This document shows, piece by piece, positions 13,901 through 23,934 of a DNA stretch of 64,000 bases (positions are counted from its first letter, which is position 1; the number at the start of each line of letters is the position of its first letter). The notes under the pieces were generated by a model. It did no database searches. It was not told the origin of the DNA and saw nothing but the letters and a program-made list of their open reading frames with translations. The DNA comes from Artemia franciscana (lineage: Eukaryota; Arthropoda; Branchiopoda; Anostraca; Artemiidae), in contig NC_088866.1 of NCBI RefSeq assembly GCF_032884065.1, forward strand, positions 52,832,068 to 52,896,067, given 5' to 3'. A program made the position numbers and the translations under genes.

Positions 13901-16900
13901 CAAGTTGATAACGTTAACAATTGCTAATGTTTTAGTTGCGAGGTGATATGAGACGGTGAAACTGATACATCGCTTCAAAATGGGTTCGTTATATTACCAA
14001 CTGCCAAGTTGATAACGTTAACAATTGCTAATGTTTTAGTTGCGAGGTGATACGAGACGGTGAAACTGATAAAATCGCTTCAGAATGGGTTCGTTTTATT
14101 ACCAACCACTAAATTGCTTACCAATCACCAAATTGCTAACTTATATAACCTACTGCTAAGTTGATAACTTTAACAATTGCTAATTGTTTTAATTGCGAGG
14201 TGATATGAGACGGTGAAACTGATAAATCGCTTCAAAATGGGTTCGTTATATTACCAACTGCCAAGTTGATAACGTTAACAATTGCTAATTGTTTTAGTTG
14301 CGAGGTGATACGAGACGGTGAAACTGATAAAATCGCTTCAGAATGGGTTCGTTATATTACCAACCACTAAATTGCTTACCAATCACCAAATTGCTAACTT
14401 ATATAACCAACTGCCAAGTTGATAACGTTAACAATTGCTAATGTTTTAGTTGCGAGGTGATACGAGACGGTGAAACTGATAAAATCGCTTCAGAATGGGT
14501 TCGTTATATTACCAACCACTAAATTGCTTACCAATCACCAAATTGCTAACTTATATAACCAACTGCTAAGTTGATAACTTTAACAATTGCTAAATGTTTT
14601 AATTGCGAGGTGATATGAGACGGTGAAACTGATAAATCGCTTCAAAATGGGTTCGTTATATTACCAACTGCCAAGTTGATAACGTTAACAATTGCTAATT
14701 GTTTTAGTTGCGAGGTGATACGAGACGGTGAAACTGATAAAATCGCTTCAGAATGGGTTCGTTATATTACCAACCACTAAATTGCTTACCAATCACCAAA
14801 TTGCTAACTTATATAACCAACTGCTAAGTTGATAACTTTAACAATTGCTAATTGTTTTAATTGCGAGGTGATACGAGACGGTGAAACTGATAAAATCGCT
14901 TCAGAATGGGTTCGTTATATTACCAACCACTAAATTGCTTACCAATCACCAAATTGCTAACTTATATAACCAACTGCTAAGTTGATAACTTTAACAATTG
15001 CTAATTGTTTTAATTGCGAGGTGATATGAGACGGTGAAACTGATAAATAGCTTCAAAATGGGTTCGTTATATTACCAACCACTAAATTGCTTGCCAATCA
15101 CCAAATTGCTTACTTATATTACCAACTGCCAAGTTGATAACGGTAACAATTGCTAATTGTTTTAGTTGCGAGGTGATACGAGACGGTGAAACTGATAAAA
15201 TCGCTTCAGAATGGGTTCGTTATATTACCAACTGCCAAGTTGATAACGTTAACAATTGCTAATGTTTTAGTTGCGAGGTGATACGAGACGGTGAAACTGA
15301 TAAAATCGCTTCAGAATGGGTTCGTTATATTACCAACTGCCAAGTTGATAACGTTAACAATTGCTAATGTTTTAGTTGCGAGGTGATACGAGACGGTGAA
15401 ACTGATAAAATCGATTCAGAATGGGTTCGTTATATTACCAACTGCCAAGTTGATAACGTTAACAATTGCTAATGTTTTAGTTGCGAGGTGATACGAGACG
15501 GTGAAACTGATAAAATCGCTTCAGAACGGGTTCGTTATATTACCAACTGCCAAGTTGATAACGTTAACAATTGCTAATGTTTTAGTTGCGAGGTGATATG
15601 AGACGGTGAAACTGATACATCGCTTCAGAATGGGTTCGTTATATTACCAACTGCCAAGTTGATAACGTTAACAATTGCTAATGTTTTAGTTGCGAGGTGA
15701 TACGAGACGGTGAAACTGATAAAATCGCTTCAGAATGGGTTCGTTATATTACCAACCACTAAATTGCTTACCAATCACCAAATTGCTAACTTATATAACC
15801 AACTGCTAAGTTGATAACTTTAACAATTGCTAATTGTTTTAATTGCGAGGTGATATGAGACGGTGAAACTCATAAATAGCTTCAAAATGGGTTCGTTATA
15901 TTACCCACCACTAAATTGCTTGCCAATCACCAAATTGCTTACTTATATTACCAACTGCCAAGTTGATAACGTTAACAATTGCTAATTGTTTTAGTTGCGA
16001 GGTGATACAAGACGGTGAAACTGATAAAATCGCTTGAGAAATGGTTCGTTATATTACCAACCACTAAATTGCTAACTTATATTACCAACTGCCAAGTGGA
16101 TACCGTTGACAATTGTTTTAGTTGCGAGGTGATATGAGACGGTGAAACTGATAAATCGCTTCAGAATGGGTTCGTTATATTACCAACCACTAAATTGCTT
16201 ACCAATCACCGAATTTCTAACTTATATAACCAACTGCTAAGTTGATAACTTTAACAATTGCTAATTGTTTTAATTGCGAGGTGATATGAGACGGTGAAAC
16301 TCATAAATAAATAGCTTAAAAATGGGTTCTTTATATTACCAACCACTAAATTGCTAACTTATATTACCAACTGCCAAGTGGATACCATTGACAATTTTTA
16401 ATTGTTTTAGGTGCGAGGTGATATGAGACGGTGAAACTGATAAATCGCTTCAAAATGGGTTCGTTATATTAACAACCACTAAATTGCTTACCAATCACCA
16501 AATTGCCAAATCACCAATCACCAATAACGTTAACAATTGCTAATTGTTTTAGTTGCGAAGTGATAAGATACCGTGAAACTGATAAATCGCATCAATACGG
16601 GTTCGTTATATTACCAACCACTAAATTGCTTACCAATCACCAAATTGGTTACTTATATTACCAACTGGCAAGTTGATAACATTAACAATTGCTAATTGTT
16701 TTAGTTGCGAGGTGATAAGATACCGTGAAACTGATAAATCGCTTCAATATGGGTTCGTTATATTACCAACCACTAAATTGCTTACGAATCACCAAATTTG
16801 TTACTTATATTACCAACTGTCAAGTTGATAACGTTAACAATTGCTAATTGTTTTAGTTGCGAGGTGATAAGATACTGTGAAACTGATAAATCGCTTCAAT

Positions 16901-19900
16901 ATGGGTTCTTATATTACCAACCACTAAACTGCTTACCAATCACCAAATTGGTTACTTATATTACCAGCTGCCAAGTTGATAACGTTAACAATTGCTAATT
17001 GTTTTAGCTGCGAGGTGATACGAGATTTTGAAACTGATAAATCGCTTCAAAATGGGTTCGTTATATTACCAACCACTAAATTGATTACCAATCACCAAAT
17101 TGCTGACTTATATTACCAACTGCCAAGTTGATAACGTTAACAATTGCTAATTGTTTTAGTTGCGAGGTGATAAGATACCGTGAAACTGATAAATCGCTTC
17201 AATGTGGGTTCGTTATATTACCAACTGCCAAATTGATAACGTTAACAATTGCTAATTGTTTTAGCTGCGAGGTGATACGAGGCTGTGAAACTGATAAATC
17301 GCTTCAAAATGGGTTCATTATATTACCAACTATAATTGCTTACCAATCACCAAATTGCTAACTTATATTACCAACTGCCAAGTTGATAACGTTAACAATT
17401 GCTAATTGTTTTAGTTGCGAGATGATAAGAGACCGTGAAACTGATAAATCATTTCAAAATGGGTTCCTTATATTACCAACCACTAAATTGCTTACCAATC
17501 ACCAAATTGCTAACTTATATTACCAACTGCAAGTTGATAACGTTAACAATTGCTAATTGTTTTAGTTGTGAGGTGATACGGGACCGTGAAACTGATAAAT
17601 CGCTTCAATATGGGTTCATTGAGTTTGACAATCCCAAGTCAGCTGAGGAAGCTTATTTCAAGATGGACAATTGTTTGATTGATGATAGACGAATTCATGT
17701 CGACTTTAGCCAGTCTGTTGCCCATCTTAAGTGGAGAGGAAAAGGTATGTACACAAGAGAAATCAACAGTTTTTTTTATTATTACCTTAACCACATTATA
17801 AGATCAATATAAAAGTCGCGATACGTCGGGGGTGTAAGGCTCGAAGATATATCCAACCTTGTTGAATTTATGCCTTCATAAGCCGCTTTTAGCGTCGCTT
17901 TAAGTAGTAAAAACAAGTATGTCGCTCAACTTTAACGTAGAGGGCGCAGTATGGACATCAGAAATGTTATTTTTGATGTCCATAGGCAGCGCAATATCAC
18001 TGCCAAGTAAAGAGGGATGTGCGCACAATGTATTGTTTATTTATGAATTTTTAGACTGGGTCACTTTGCATAGAAGGAGTTGTAGAAACTTTGATAGGGC
18101 TCATTTAATTGGAAATAAAAAGTTCTACTGTTCTTTCTAATTGTCGAAAGTGGTCCTTCATTTTCCAAAACAAGCTTCCAGTTCAAATTTGAGATTTCCT
18201 TTTTCTTCAGCATTGTTGAAAGGTCCTGTAATTATTTAGTATCAACCGCATGAACAAAGGGTATAACCCCCTGAACAAAGGGTGTAACCCCCTGAACAAA
18301 GGCTGTAAGTTAGGCAATTTGTTCACTGTTTGCATATAGTATATGTAATTGAGAAAGGTATGCATGTTTGTTTGACCTCTGCTTTCCAAAAAGACAAAGG
18401 GCATTCAGGTGAGCCTTTCAGAGACGATTGAGGGGAGTGTTGAACTGAATTACAACAGGCTATGTGTTTAACTCAGTAACTCAGAAATGACTGAGTATAT
18501 TAATTTGGAACTTTCAGGAAATTATAGGGGATATGATCAATTGTTGACCTAAAATGTGTAACTACCACCACTAGTACTGCTTCTACTACTACTTATACAA
18601 GTACAGTACTACATTTAAAATATTGAGGGAAAATTTGAACTAATTCAAAAGACACTATGTGCATGCATATTGTCAAAAGGCCGTATCTTAAGTGGATTTA
18701 ATTATTAAGTTGGAACTTTCAGAAAATGCTTAAAGGGGAAGATCAGTTGACCAAAAGGCAATATGTAAATGTAACTACTATGCTTCTACCGCTGCTACAT
18801 TTACTACTACTACTACTCTCTTTTGGAACTACCACCTCTGGCTAAAGGCATTGAGAAGAAAATTATAAAAGTATATAAATAATCAGGCTATCAAAAGAAT
18901 AATCAGCAATGTAATAGCAACGGGTAATTGTAATAAGTTGAAACTTCCATGACTTGATGGGAATGATGCTCAAATCACCAAAAGGCAATGCACTATTAAT
19001 ACTACCACTAAAGTTACTGTAACTAATGATGCCAATGGTATTAATGTGAAAATTTTAGGGAACGTTTACGGAGAGTTTCAATTAAACGAAAAAACTATGC
19101 GCATTTAGGTTTTTAAAAGGGCATAAAAGCAATATCGCCACTCCATAAAAACTCTATAAAAGGGCCAGCGCCACTCTATAATAGCTAGAAATATCCTTGA
19201 AACTATTCCGTAATATATTTTTTATTATATAAGTTTATATATATCTTATATCGGTTTTATGTATAAGGGACTCTTTATATTTTTATATGTTTTGTTAAAG
19301 ATGTGGAAATTTGTTCTTTTTGTTTGGTTCTATTTTTATCGTTTGTAAAAACCCGTGTCGTTTAGCATAAGCAACCCGGAATTTGAATAATATGTTCCAG
19401 TCTCTTTACTCGCCAGGTGTGCCAGTTGGAAGGGGAAAATAGACCCATAGAGGTTCAAAAAATACCTTCCTCTTTGTCTCTCTGTTTAGAAAAGCTAAAT
19501 GAATGAAAATTACCCAAAAAGTTTTCATTGTTTGAGTCAGGATGGAGGGAATAGGCTTTTTTTGGAGGGGGGTATGTTAGACACTGTTTTGATGTATAAA
19601 ATTTGCTTTACTCCTTTTACCACTGTCTCAAATAGTGAAAATAACTATGATGTCTTTTATTAAATCACTCTAAGATGCGATCGAGCTCTTTTATATTTTC
19701 GTTGTCAAAAAATAAAAAGTATATCGTAATTTTGCTAGATAGCGAAAATAATGTTTTTCTAATCTATACTTTAGTTTTTGTTGAATTAAAATCAAGCCAT
19801 GTCCAGTTCGAAATAAAGCCAAGACAGTTAGTCTGAGTGAGAGACAAAGCTACCATAAGCTTTTTAGGATTGTATAACAATGATGTCATATCACTTGTTG

Positions 19901-22522
19901 ATAGAGGCTCTAACATCCGCCCATCCATCCTAGGGCAGAACTAAAGTAGATAGGCATAGAAAAAATGGATGATCGAGATTTTTGTTTTGACAATAGAATA
20001 GAAATATGTTGAATATTTATGGTGTAAAGGGGGGGGTGAAAATTACAATAGAGTATATCCAATTAAGTGAAATGTAGCTAAAAAAAATTGTTTTTGTTAA
20101 TTATTTTCGTGCAGCTATACATAGCTACATTTTTGAGACGACCCCCCCCCCTCTCCAAAAAAAGAAAAAACTTTAGGTTCTTATCCACTTCAAAAAATTG
20201 GTCTTAATCTGTCTATTATCTTTCCACTCCTCTTGTATCTGCAAAACATTCATCTGGTCACAAGAAATAATAAATTATAGGATGAAAAATATATATTATA
20301 TGAATAAAAATAATAAATATTAGATTGGAATAATGGGCATTCGTTTACACTTTACAACTCCTCATACATTCAGACTTGGCCTTTGCATGTTTGTCACTTG
20401 TCTTAATTTTCGGTATATGGTCCGTAACATTTACTTTTTAATAAAGAAATTTAATTTCGGGCTTGTTAAGCACTAACACCGACCCTATGTAGGTGGCGCT
20501 GCCACTGATTCCTATTTCCACCAGCTTGGGTATTGAGGTCATGGATGAAACTGTTTTTTATCTAAGCTGAAATTCTTAGTATTTTATTATTTTTTTTCCT
20601 TCTTTATATATCCTTTTAGACATTGTATCTATTAGGTAAAATATAAAATTTATTAATATAAATATGAATTAATTGTTTTTTCTTTATAACAAAGAGAAAG
20701 GGGGTTTGGTTTTACATTTTATTTTTTGTTATATATTTTTTTATTATATATATATACATATATATATATATTTCCATATACATACTGTAGCACTATTTTT
20801 TTTTAGTTATGTTTAGGTTTTATTTTAATCCAATTATTGTTGATAATGGAGGGAGTTATTTTAGGCTTTTTATCGAAGCTAAACTTTTACTATATTTATC
20901 TTTTCCTTTATAACCTTTTTGGATTGCTATTTATTTAGCAAATTTCAAATAAACTGCTTTTTTTTCTAATACAGAGGTAGAAAAGATTGAGATTGACATT
21001 TCATGTTTAGTTTTCAAGTTTCATTTTCATTTCCTTTCAATTGACTCTTTACTTTGTTTCAGGAAAAGGAGGTTATGCTGAAGATTTCGACCAAGATAAG
21101 TTTTTGGAGAAAAGGAAGAGGTCAAAAGATCACGAGAAAACTAAAAGAAAATCTGAAGAGCGTAGAAAGAAGAGTTCTGAAGACAGACAAAGGAAAAGCT
21201 CTGAAGAGAGACCAAGGAAAAGTTCCGAAGACAGACAAAGGAAAAGCTCTGAAGAGAGACCAAGGAAAAGTTCCGAAGACAGACAAAGGAAAAGTTCTGA
21301 GGAACGAGAAAAAAGCCCCAGCTTGACCATTAAAAAACCATCTAGAAGAAGCATAAGAAGACGCTCAGAAAGTCATGAAAACGGTAGATCCCTCAGTCGC
21401 TCACCTCAGAAACGACGTCGCAGCCCATCGGAGCATCGTCGTAGTCCATCATACCGCCGAAGACGATCTCCACCGCGAAGGTCTCCACCAAGACAGTGGC
21501 GCAATGATCGCTATTGGAATGGTGGACGTCGAGGGAGGAGTCCAGCTTACAGTCGAAATATGAATGATTGGAGAAGGTCTAGAAGATCCCCAATGTGGAG
21601 GGAGAGGCCTACTCGTTATTGGGATGATAGAGATAGGCATGATAGAGACAGCAGAAGACGTAGATCAAGCGAACGCGATTATGATCGAAGGCGTAGCGCA
21701 GATAGAGTACGCAAGTCTCCTGAATTGGAGCATCGTAGAAGATCGGAATCAAGGTATTCAAAAAGTCGATCTATCACTCCGGACATTAAAAAGCGCAAGT
21801 ATACCGAAAGTTCAAAGAAAAAAAGGCGAGAAACCTCTAGTGAGTCGGAAAAATCGGTTGAACGATCACCCAGTCATCATAAAGGTCGTCGCAGTCGTAG
21901 CAGAAGCATTCGTAAAGAAAGAACTGCTTCACCAGTTCCTCCTGCTCCTGTTGTTGAGATGACATATGATAAATTCGGCTTTCTTGGAAGAAAGCCACCA
22001 GTACCTACCGAATCAGAAAAGAAAGAGATATCCGCTAGAGAAAAAAGGCGTTCAAGATCCCGTAAAAGGTCTGTGTCACGTCGGAAGTCTCCTGAAACAC
22101 GAAAGAAAAGCTTAGAACCAAATGTTGACAAACGTAGACGACGAGGTTCCACGCCAGAAGGGCGTAGAAGGAGAAGTCCTTCCAGAGAAAAGGCTCGTCG
22201 TAGGAGCCGCAGTCGAAATCGCTCAGTAACTCCTCCTAGGAAAAGAGTGGTTACTCAAGAAAAACCGAAAAAAGCTGAAATTGTTAAAGAAAGACGTAAA
22301 AAGGTTGAAACAGAGACTGAAGAATCATCCGCAGAATCGAGTGCAGAAGAAGTAAGAAAGAAGAAGAAGAAGAAGGCTAAGGCGAAAAAGAAGAAATCTC
22401 GAAAAGAAGCTTCTGGCTCGGAAAGTAGTCAGGAGGCGGATTCTGATTCCGCAGAGAGCGACTCTGGTGCTGAAGAAAGGAAGAAGAAGAAAAAGAGCAA
22501 GAAGAAGAAGAGTAAAAAATAG
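1899..22522 (+). CDS. PPIL4: PPIL4-like cyclophilin/RRM protein, 3' part of gene (4 exons)
   Basis: Joined exons are 1899-1995, 3128-3369, 17566-17744 and 21063-22522, giving about 658 residues. All junctions are GT-AG and keep frame. The order matches human PPIL4 as I know it: the post-cyclophilin linker ([19 protein letters not shown]), a glutamate-rich helix, an RRM with RNP2 (LFVCKL) and RNP1 (YGFIEF), then [13 protein letters not shown] and a charged tail. PPIL4 is a nuclear peptidyl-prolyl isomerase-like protein associated with the spliceosome. The N-terminal isomerase domain is outside the window, so its catalytic state cannot be judged. The tail after the RRM is about 485 residues, far longer than the roughly 175 I recall for human, and is rich in RS, KR and K/E. 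Intron 2 (3370-17565) contains the decoy splice-site array. The identification is firm; the extended tail could be lineage-specific. Confidence 0.93.
1996..3127 (+). other. PPIL4 intron, nothing else recognised
   Basis: Spans from a gtaaga donor to a ttcag acceptor. It is AT-rich with C and T tracts. I see no transposon or RNA gene in it. Confidence 0.7.
3128..3369 (+). CDS. PPIL4: PPIL4 exon b: helix and RRM first half (RNP2)
   Basis: 242 nt, 80 codons plus two bases (AG) of a Ser codon. It encodes a Glu/Lys-rich helix ([16 protein letters not shown]), then [29 protein letters not shown] and FGRFGNIV. The RRM beta-1/RNP2 strand is LFVCKL. Donor gtataa follows 3369. The split Ser codon is completed by T at the start of the next exon, which identifies the true acceptor. 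Confidence 0.95.
3370..4337. other. PPIL4 intron 2, unique 5' part
   Basis: AT-rich intron sequence with a TA/ATTT low-complexity run at about 3938-3985. No gene or recognisable transposon seen. Confidence 0.6.
4338..4378 (+). repeat. R1 family 5'-end fragment
   Basis: About 40 bp resembling the conserved 5' end of the R1 family (taacgaactgt, then aggagtgactcggctc). It is a diverged short piece immediately before a LINE fragment. Confidence 0.55.
4436..5060 (+). mobile_element. Non-LTR retrotransposon fragment, RT C-terminal region
   Basis: The 115-codon frame at 4436-4783 carries the usual C-terminal signature of LINE ORF2 proteins: [45 protein letters not shown] and LKTLCKIV. The similarity continues past the stop in broken frames to about 5060. 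The polymerase core and endonuclease are absent, so this is a 5'-truncated, dead copy lying in the PPIL4 intron just before the satellite array. Confidence 0.85.
5188..5640 (+). repeat. Diverged 5' edge of the array
   Basis: The first units are strongly decayed. Examples are gagtaataaggagatacggg at about 5233 and gttgaaaggtgattacgg at about 5356. They still read gggttcatt like the true exon, where core units read gggttcgtt. This edge looks older than the core. Confidence 0.75.
8740..12000 (+). repeat. Large duplicated block of the array, copy 1
   Basis: Shares rare variants in the same order with 13875-17345. Examples are gatacatcg at about 10272, cataaataaatagctta at about 10968 and gataagatacc units from about 11211. 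The offset is about 5132 bp before 10,100, 5341 bp after it, and 5349 bp after an 8-bp microduplication near 11,170/16,511. Confidence 0.8.
13875..17345 (+). repeat. Large duplicated block of the array, copy 2
   Basis: Second copy of the block at 8740-12000, with two additional ~105-bp units near 15,235-15,540. Its 3' end leads into the genuine exon; the corresponding 3' end of copy 1 leads back into core dimer units at about 12,470. Confidence 0.8.
17566..17744 (+). CDS. PPIL4: PPIL4 exon c: RRM second half (RNP1), founder of the array
   Basis: 179 nt. T completes the split Ser codon, then [40 protein letters not shown] and LKWRGK, plus one base of a Gly codon. Acceptor ttttag at 17560-17565; donor gtatgt from 17745. 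This is the only copy that continues past TTCATT into the rest of the RRM and has a proper donor, so it is the functional exon at the 3' end of the array. Its third codon base differs from most units (TGT versus TGC). Confidence 0.95.
18248..18310. repeat. 21-bp minisatellite, three copies
   Basis: Three consecutive units of about 21 bp of the form gaacaaagggtgtaaccccct, the last one diverged. Confidence 0.8.
18480..19085. repeat. Diverged tandem triplication with TAC-rich cores
   Basis: Three units of roughly 235 bp. Each has ttggaactttcag or a similar block, a caaaaggcaat-type block and a (TAC)n-like tract with accaccact/actactact. They differ by many substitutions. Confidence 0.6.
21063..22522 (+). 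CDS. PPIL4: PPIL4 exon d: RS/KR-rich C-terminal tail and stop
   Basis: Two bases complete Gly, then about 485 codons to TAG at 22520-22522. After [14 protein letters not shown] the protein is low complexity. It has an eightfold-residue repeat (21173-21313), then many SR/RS, RRSPS and SRSRS dipeptides, an island at 21951-22000 ([19 protein letters not shown]), and a final K/E/S tail ending KKKKSKK. Such RS-like tails are typical of nuclear-speckle and spliceosome proteins. Frames on the other strand and in other phases here are shadows of the purine-rich coding strand. Confidence 0.92.
21173..21313 (+). repeat. 24-bp coding repeat (SSEDRQRK / SSEERPRK), about six units
   Basis: In-frame minisatellite inside the last PPIL4 exon. 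Units of eight residues alternate SSEDRQRK and SSEERPRK, so the higher-order period is 48 bp. Nucleotide identity between units is very high, which indicates recent expansion. Confidence 0.9.
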
Positions 22523-22720
22523 AAGAGGAGTTAAGAGATTTTTTATTTTGAATTTGGATGATTACAAACAATTACAAATTTTGTACCCTATCCAATTTAA
22601 CCTGTAGGCTTTTTGTATAATGTGAGTTTCATGGATTAAAATTACAGGCTGTTTCTATTGTGTAATTGTTTGTGATAGTCTACTATCAGATAAGCTCATG
22701 GTATGTCCTTGTTTTAAATT
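22523..22720 (+). other. PPIL4 3' UTR with candidate poly(A) signal
   Basis: Noncoding sequence after the stop. An ATTAAA hexamer at about 22634 is the nearest candidate poly(A) signal. The cleavage site cannot be placed from sequence alone. Confidence 0.5.
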
Positions 22721-22780
22721 GGTCCACCGTAAACTTAAAGAACAAGTAATATTTTGTTATATGAAAAACAGAGGTGGTGA

Positions 22781-23165
22781 AGAAAGGAAGAGGAAAAAGG
22801 GTAAAAAGATGATGAGTGAAAAATAGAAGAAAGGTAGAGGTTTTTATTTTGAATTTGGGGGATTTACAAACAAAATACAAATTTTGTTCCCGATCTAATT
22901 TTACCCGTAGTATTTTTGTATAATGTAAGTCTGATGGAACAAAATTACAGGCAAGGCCGTGACCGGGGAGGGGGTTGTTATTGGGTCCCCTCCCTGTCAA
23001 AAGGAACATATACAAATTCTTTGCCCCTCACCTCGCGACAAAAATCTTGGATACTCCTTGGATTACAGGCTGTTTTTGTTAGGTAATTTATTTGATTATT
23101 CCTACTACCGGATATGCTCATGGTAAGTCCTTTTAAATTTCTTTGCTGTAAACTGAGGAATCTAA
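22781..23165 (+). repeat. Duplicated 3' end of PPIL4 (last codons, stop, UTR)
   Basis: Diverged tandem copy of about 22480-22740. It repeats the Lys-rich end (aggaagaggaaaaagggtaa), an aaaaatag stop context, tttttattttgaatttgg, acaaattttgt, tttttgtataatgt, acaggctgttt and tatgctcatggtaagtcc. About 110 bp of unrelated GC-richer DNA (about 22,953-23,063) interrupts it. Confidence 0.8.
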
Positions 23166-23390
23166 TGATCTTTAGATACAAAATAGAACTGTCGAATTAT
23201 TTTAATTTCTTGTATAAAATGAGGAAAGATTTTGGTCATAAAAATTTACTGAATGAATCTTAAACGTTGATTGTGTGAATTATAAACATAAAGAGTTTTT
23301 AATCATTGGAATTTTGTCCTGTGGTTGGGATCCTGGGTTATGTCTTGTTTGTGAAGCCAAGACCCTATTCAGGGTTACTGGGTTGGACAC

Positions 23391-23449
23391 TTAATTGTCC
23401 AACCCGGACAATTAACAGTTTTGATGGCAATTAAAATTGCCATCAAAAC
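23391..23449. other. Two adjacent perfect hairpins
   Basis: TTAATTGTCC (23391-23400) pairs with GGACAATTAA (23406-23415). GTTTTGATGGCAATT (23418-23432) pairs with its reverse complement at 23435-23449. Arms of 10 and 15 bp have loops of 5 and 2 nt. Confidence 0.8.
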
Positions 23450-23934
23450 TATAGACATAAAGATATTATTAAAAATATAGATATGAACTATTTCAGGCTT
23501 CAGTGTCTAATACTTTTATCCTTCAGCTGTTCAAGTGATGTTTATCTGTTAATTTTTGTTCTCACAAAAATAGTAATAAATTAGCAAATTTTTAAATATT
23601 AGTACTTGAAGTCTTAGAATACATTTCTAAAGAAAAAAAATTGAAAAAAGGTTAAATAGAAATCCTATTCTGAGAAGGGTTGTTATTCCTTGCAAATATT
23701 TTAGTAAAAAATATAAATGTTAATCATTATCCTCAAAAAGTAAATTAACTGCTTATATTATTATTTAGTATCTTGAAGATTTTTTTTACAGGTGAATCCT
23801 GGAATATAGTTAAATTATGAGTGACAACCGGTATTTTGTCAAAAACTGCAATTAAGTGAACTTCTTAAATTTTTCGTAACCCTAGGTGTACAATGGTCAC
23901 AATTTCAGGTCAAATTTACATGGAGAAGGCTATT

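Larger units (their letters stand above)
5188..17565 (+). repeat. Intronic tandem array of PPIL4 exon-start plus 3' splice-site units
   Basis: About 12.4 kb and roughly 90 units. Each unit has the exon-like segment TTGCGAGGTGATACGAGAC and onward, about 52 nt, nearly the first 52 nt of the PPIL4 exon at 17566 (encoding [18 protein letters not shown]). Intron-derived sequence follows, ending caattgctaattgttttag, the same as the real acceptor. There are two main unit lengths, 105 bp and 153 bp; the longer has an extra ~48 bp containing accaaccactaaattgc. They often alternate as a 258-bp dimer (for example gatatgag at about 6492 and 6750). The units have lost the rest of the exon and the exon's normal donor. 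Open frames with the peptide CFSCEVIR inside the array are translations of these fragments, not genes. Confidence 0.95.
17745..21062. other. PPIL4 last intron
   Basis: 3.3-kb AT-rich intron between the gtatgt donor and the tttcag acceptor. Apart from the repeats listed separately it includes G and C runs (about 20,030 and 20,142) and a TA-rich stretch at 20,735-20,775. No gene recognised. Confidence 0.7.

Noticed and set aside
5632..17361. Open frames repeating CFSCEVIR as a repeat-protein gene
   Set aside because: They are read-through translations of intron tail plus exon fragment, broken by stops in the longer units and by a frameshift in many units. No start or stop context is conserved.
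5188..17565. CRISPR-like or ordinary satellite array
   Set aside because: There are no unique spacers between conserved repeats, and the unit is clearly the PPIL4 intron end plus exon start. The context is an animal intron.
21054..22571. Other-frame and antisense open frames over the last PPIL4 exon
   Set aside because: They are shadows of the strongly biased, purine-rich coding sequence of the RS-like tail.
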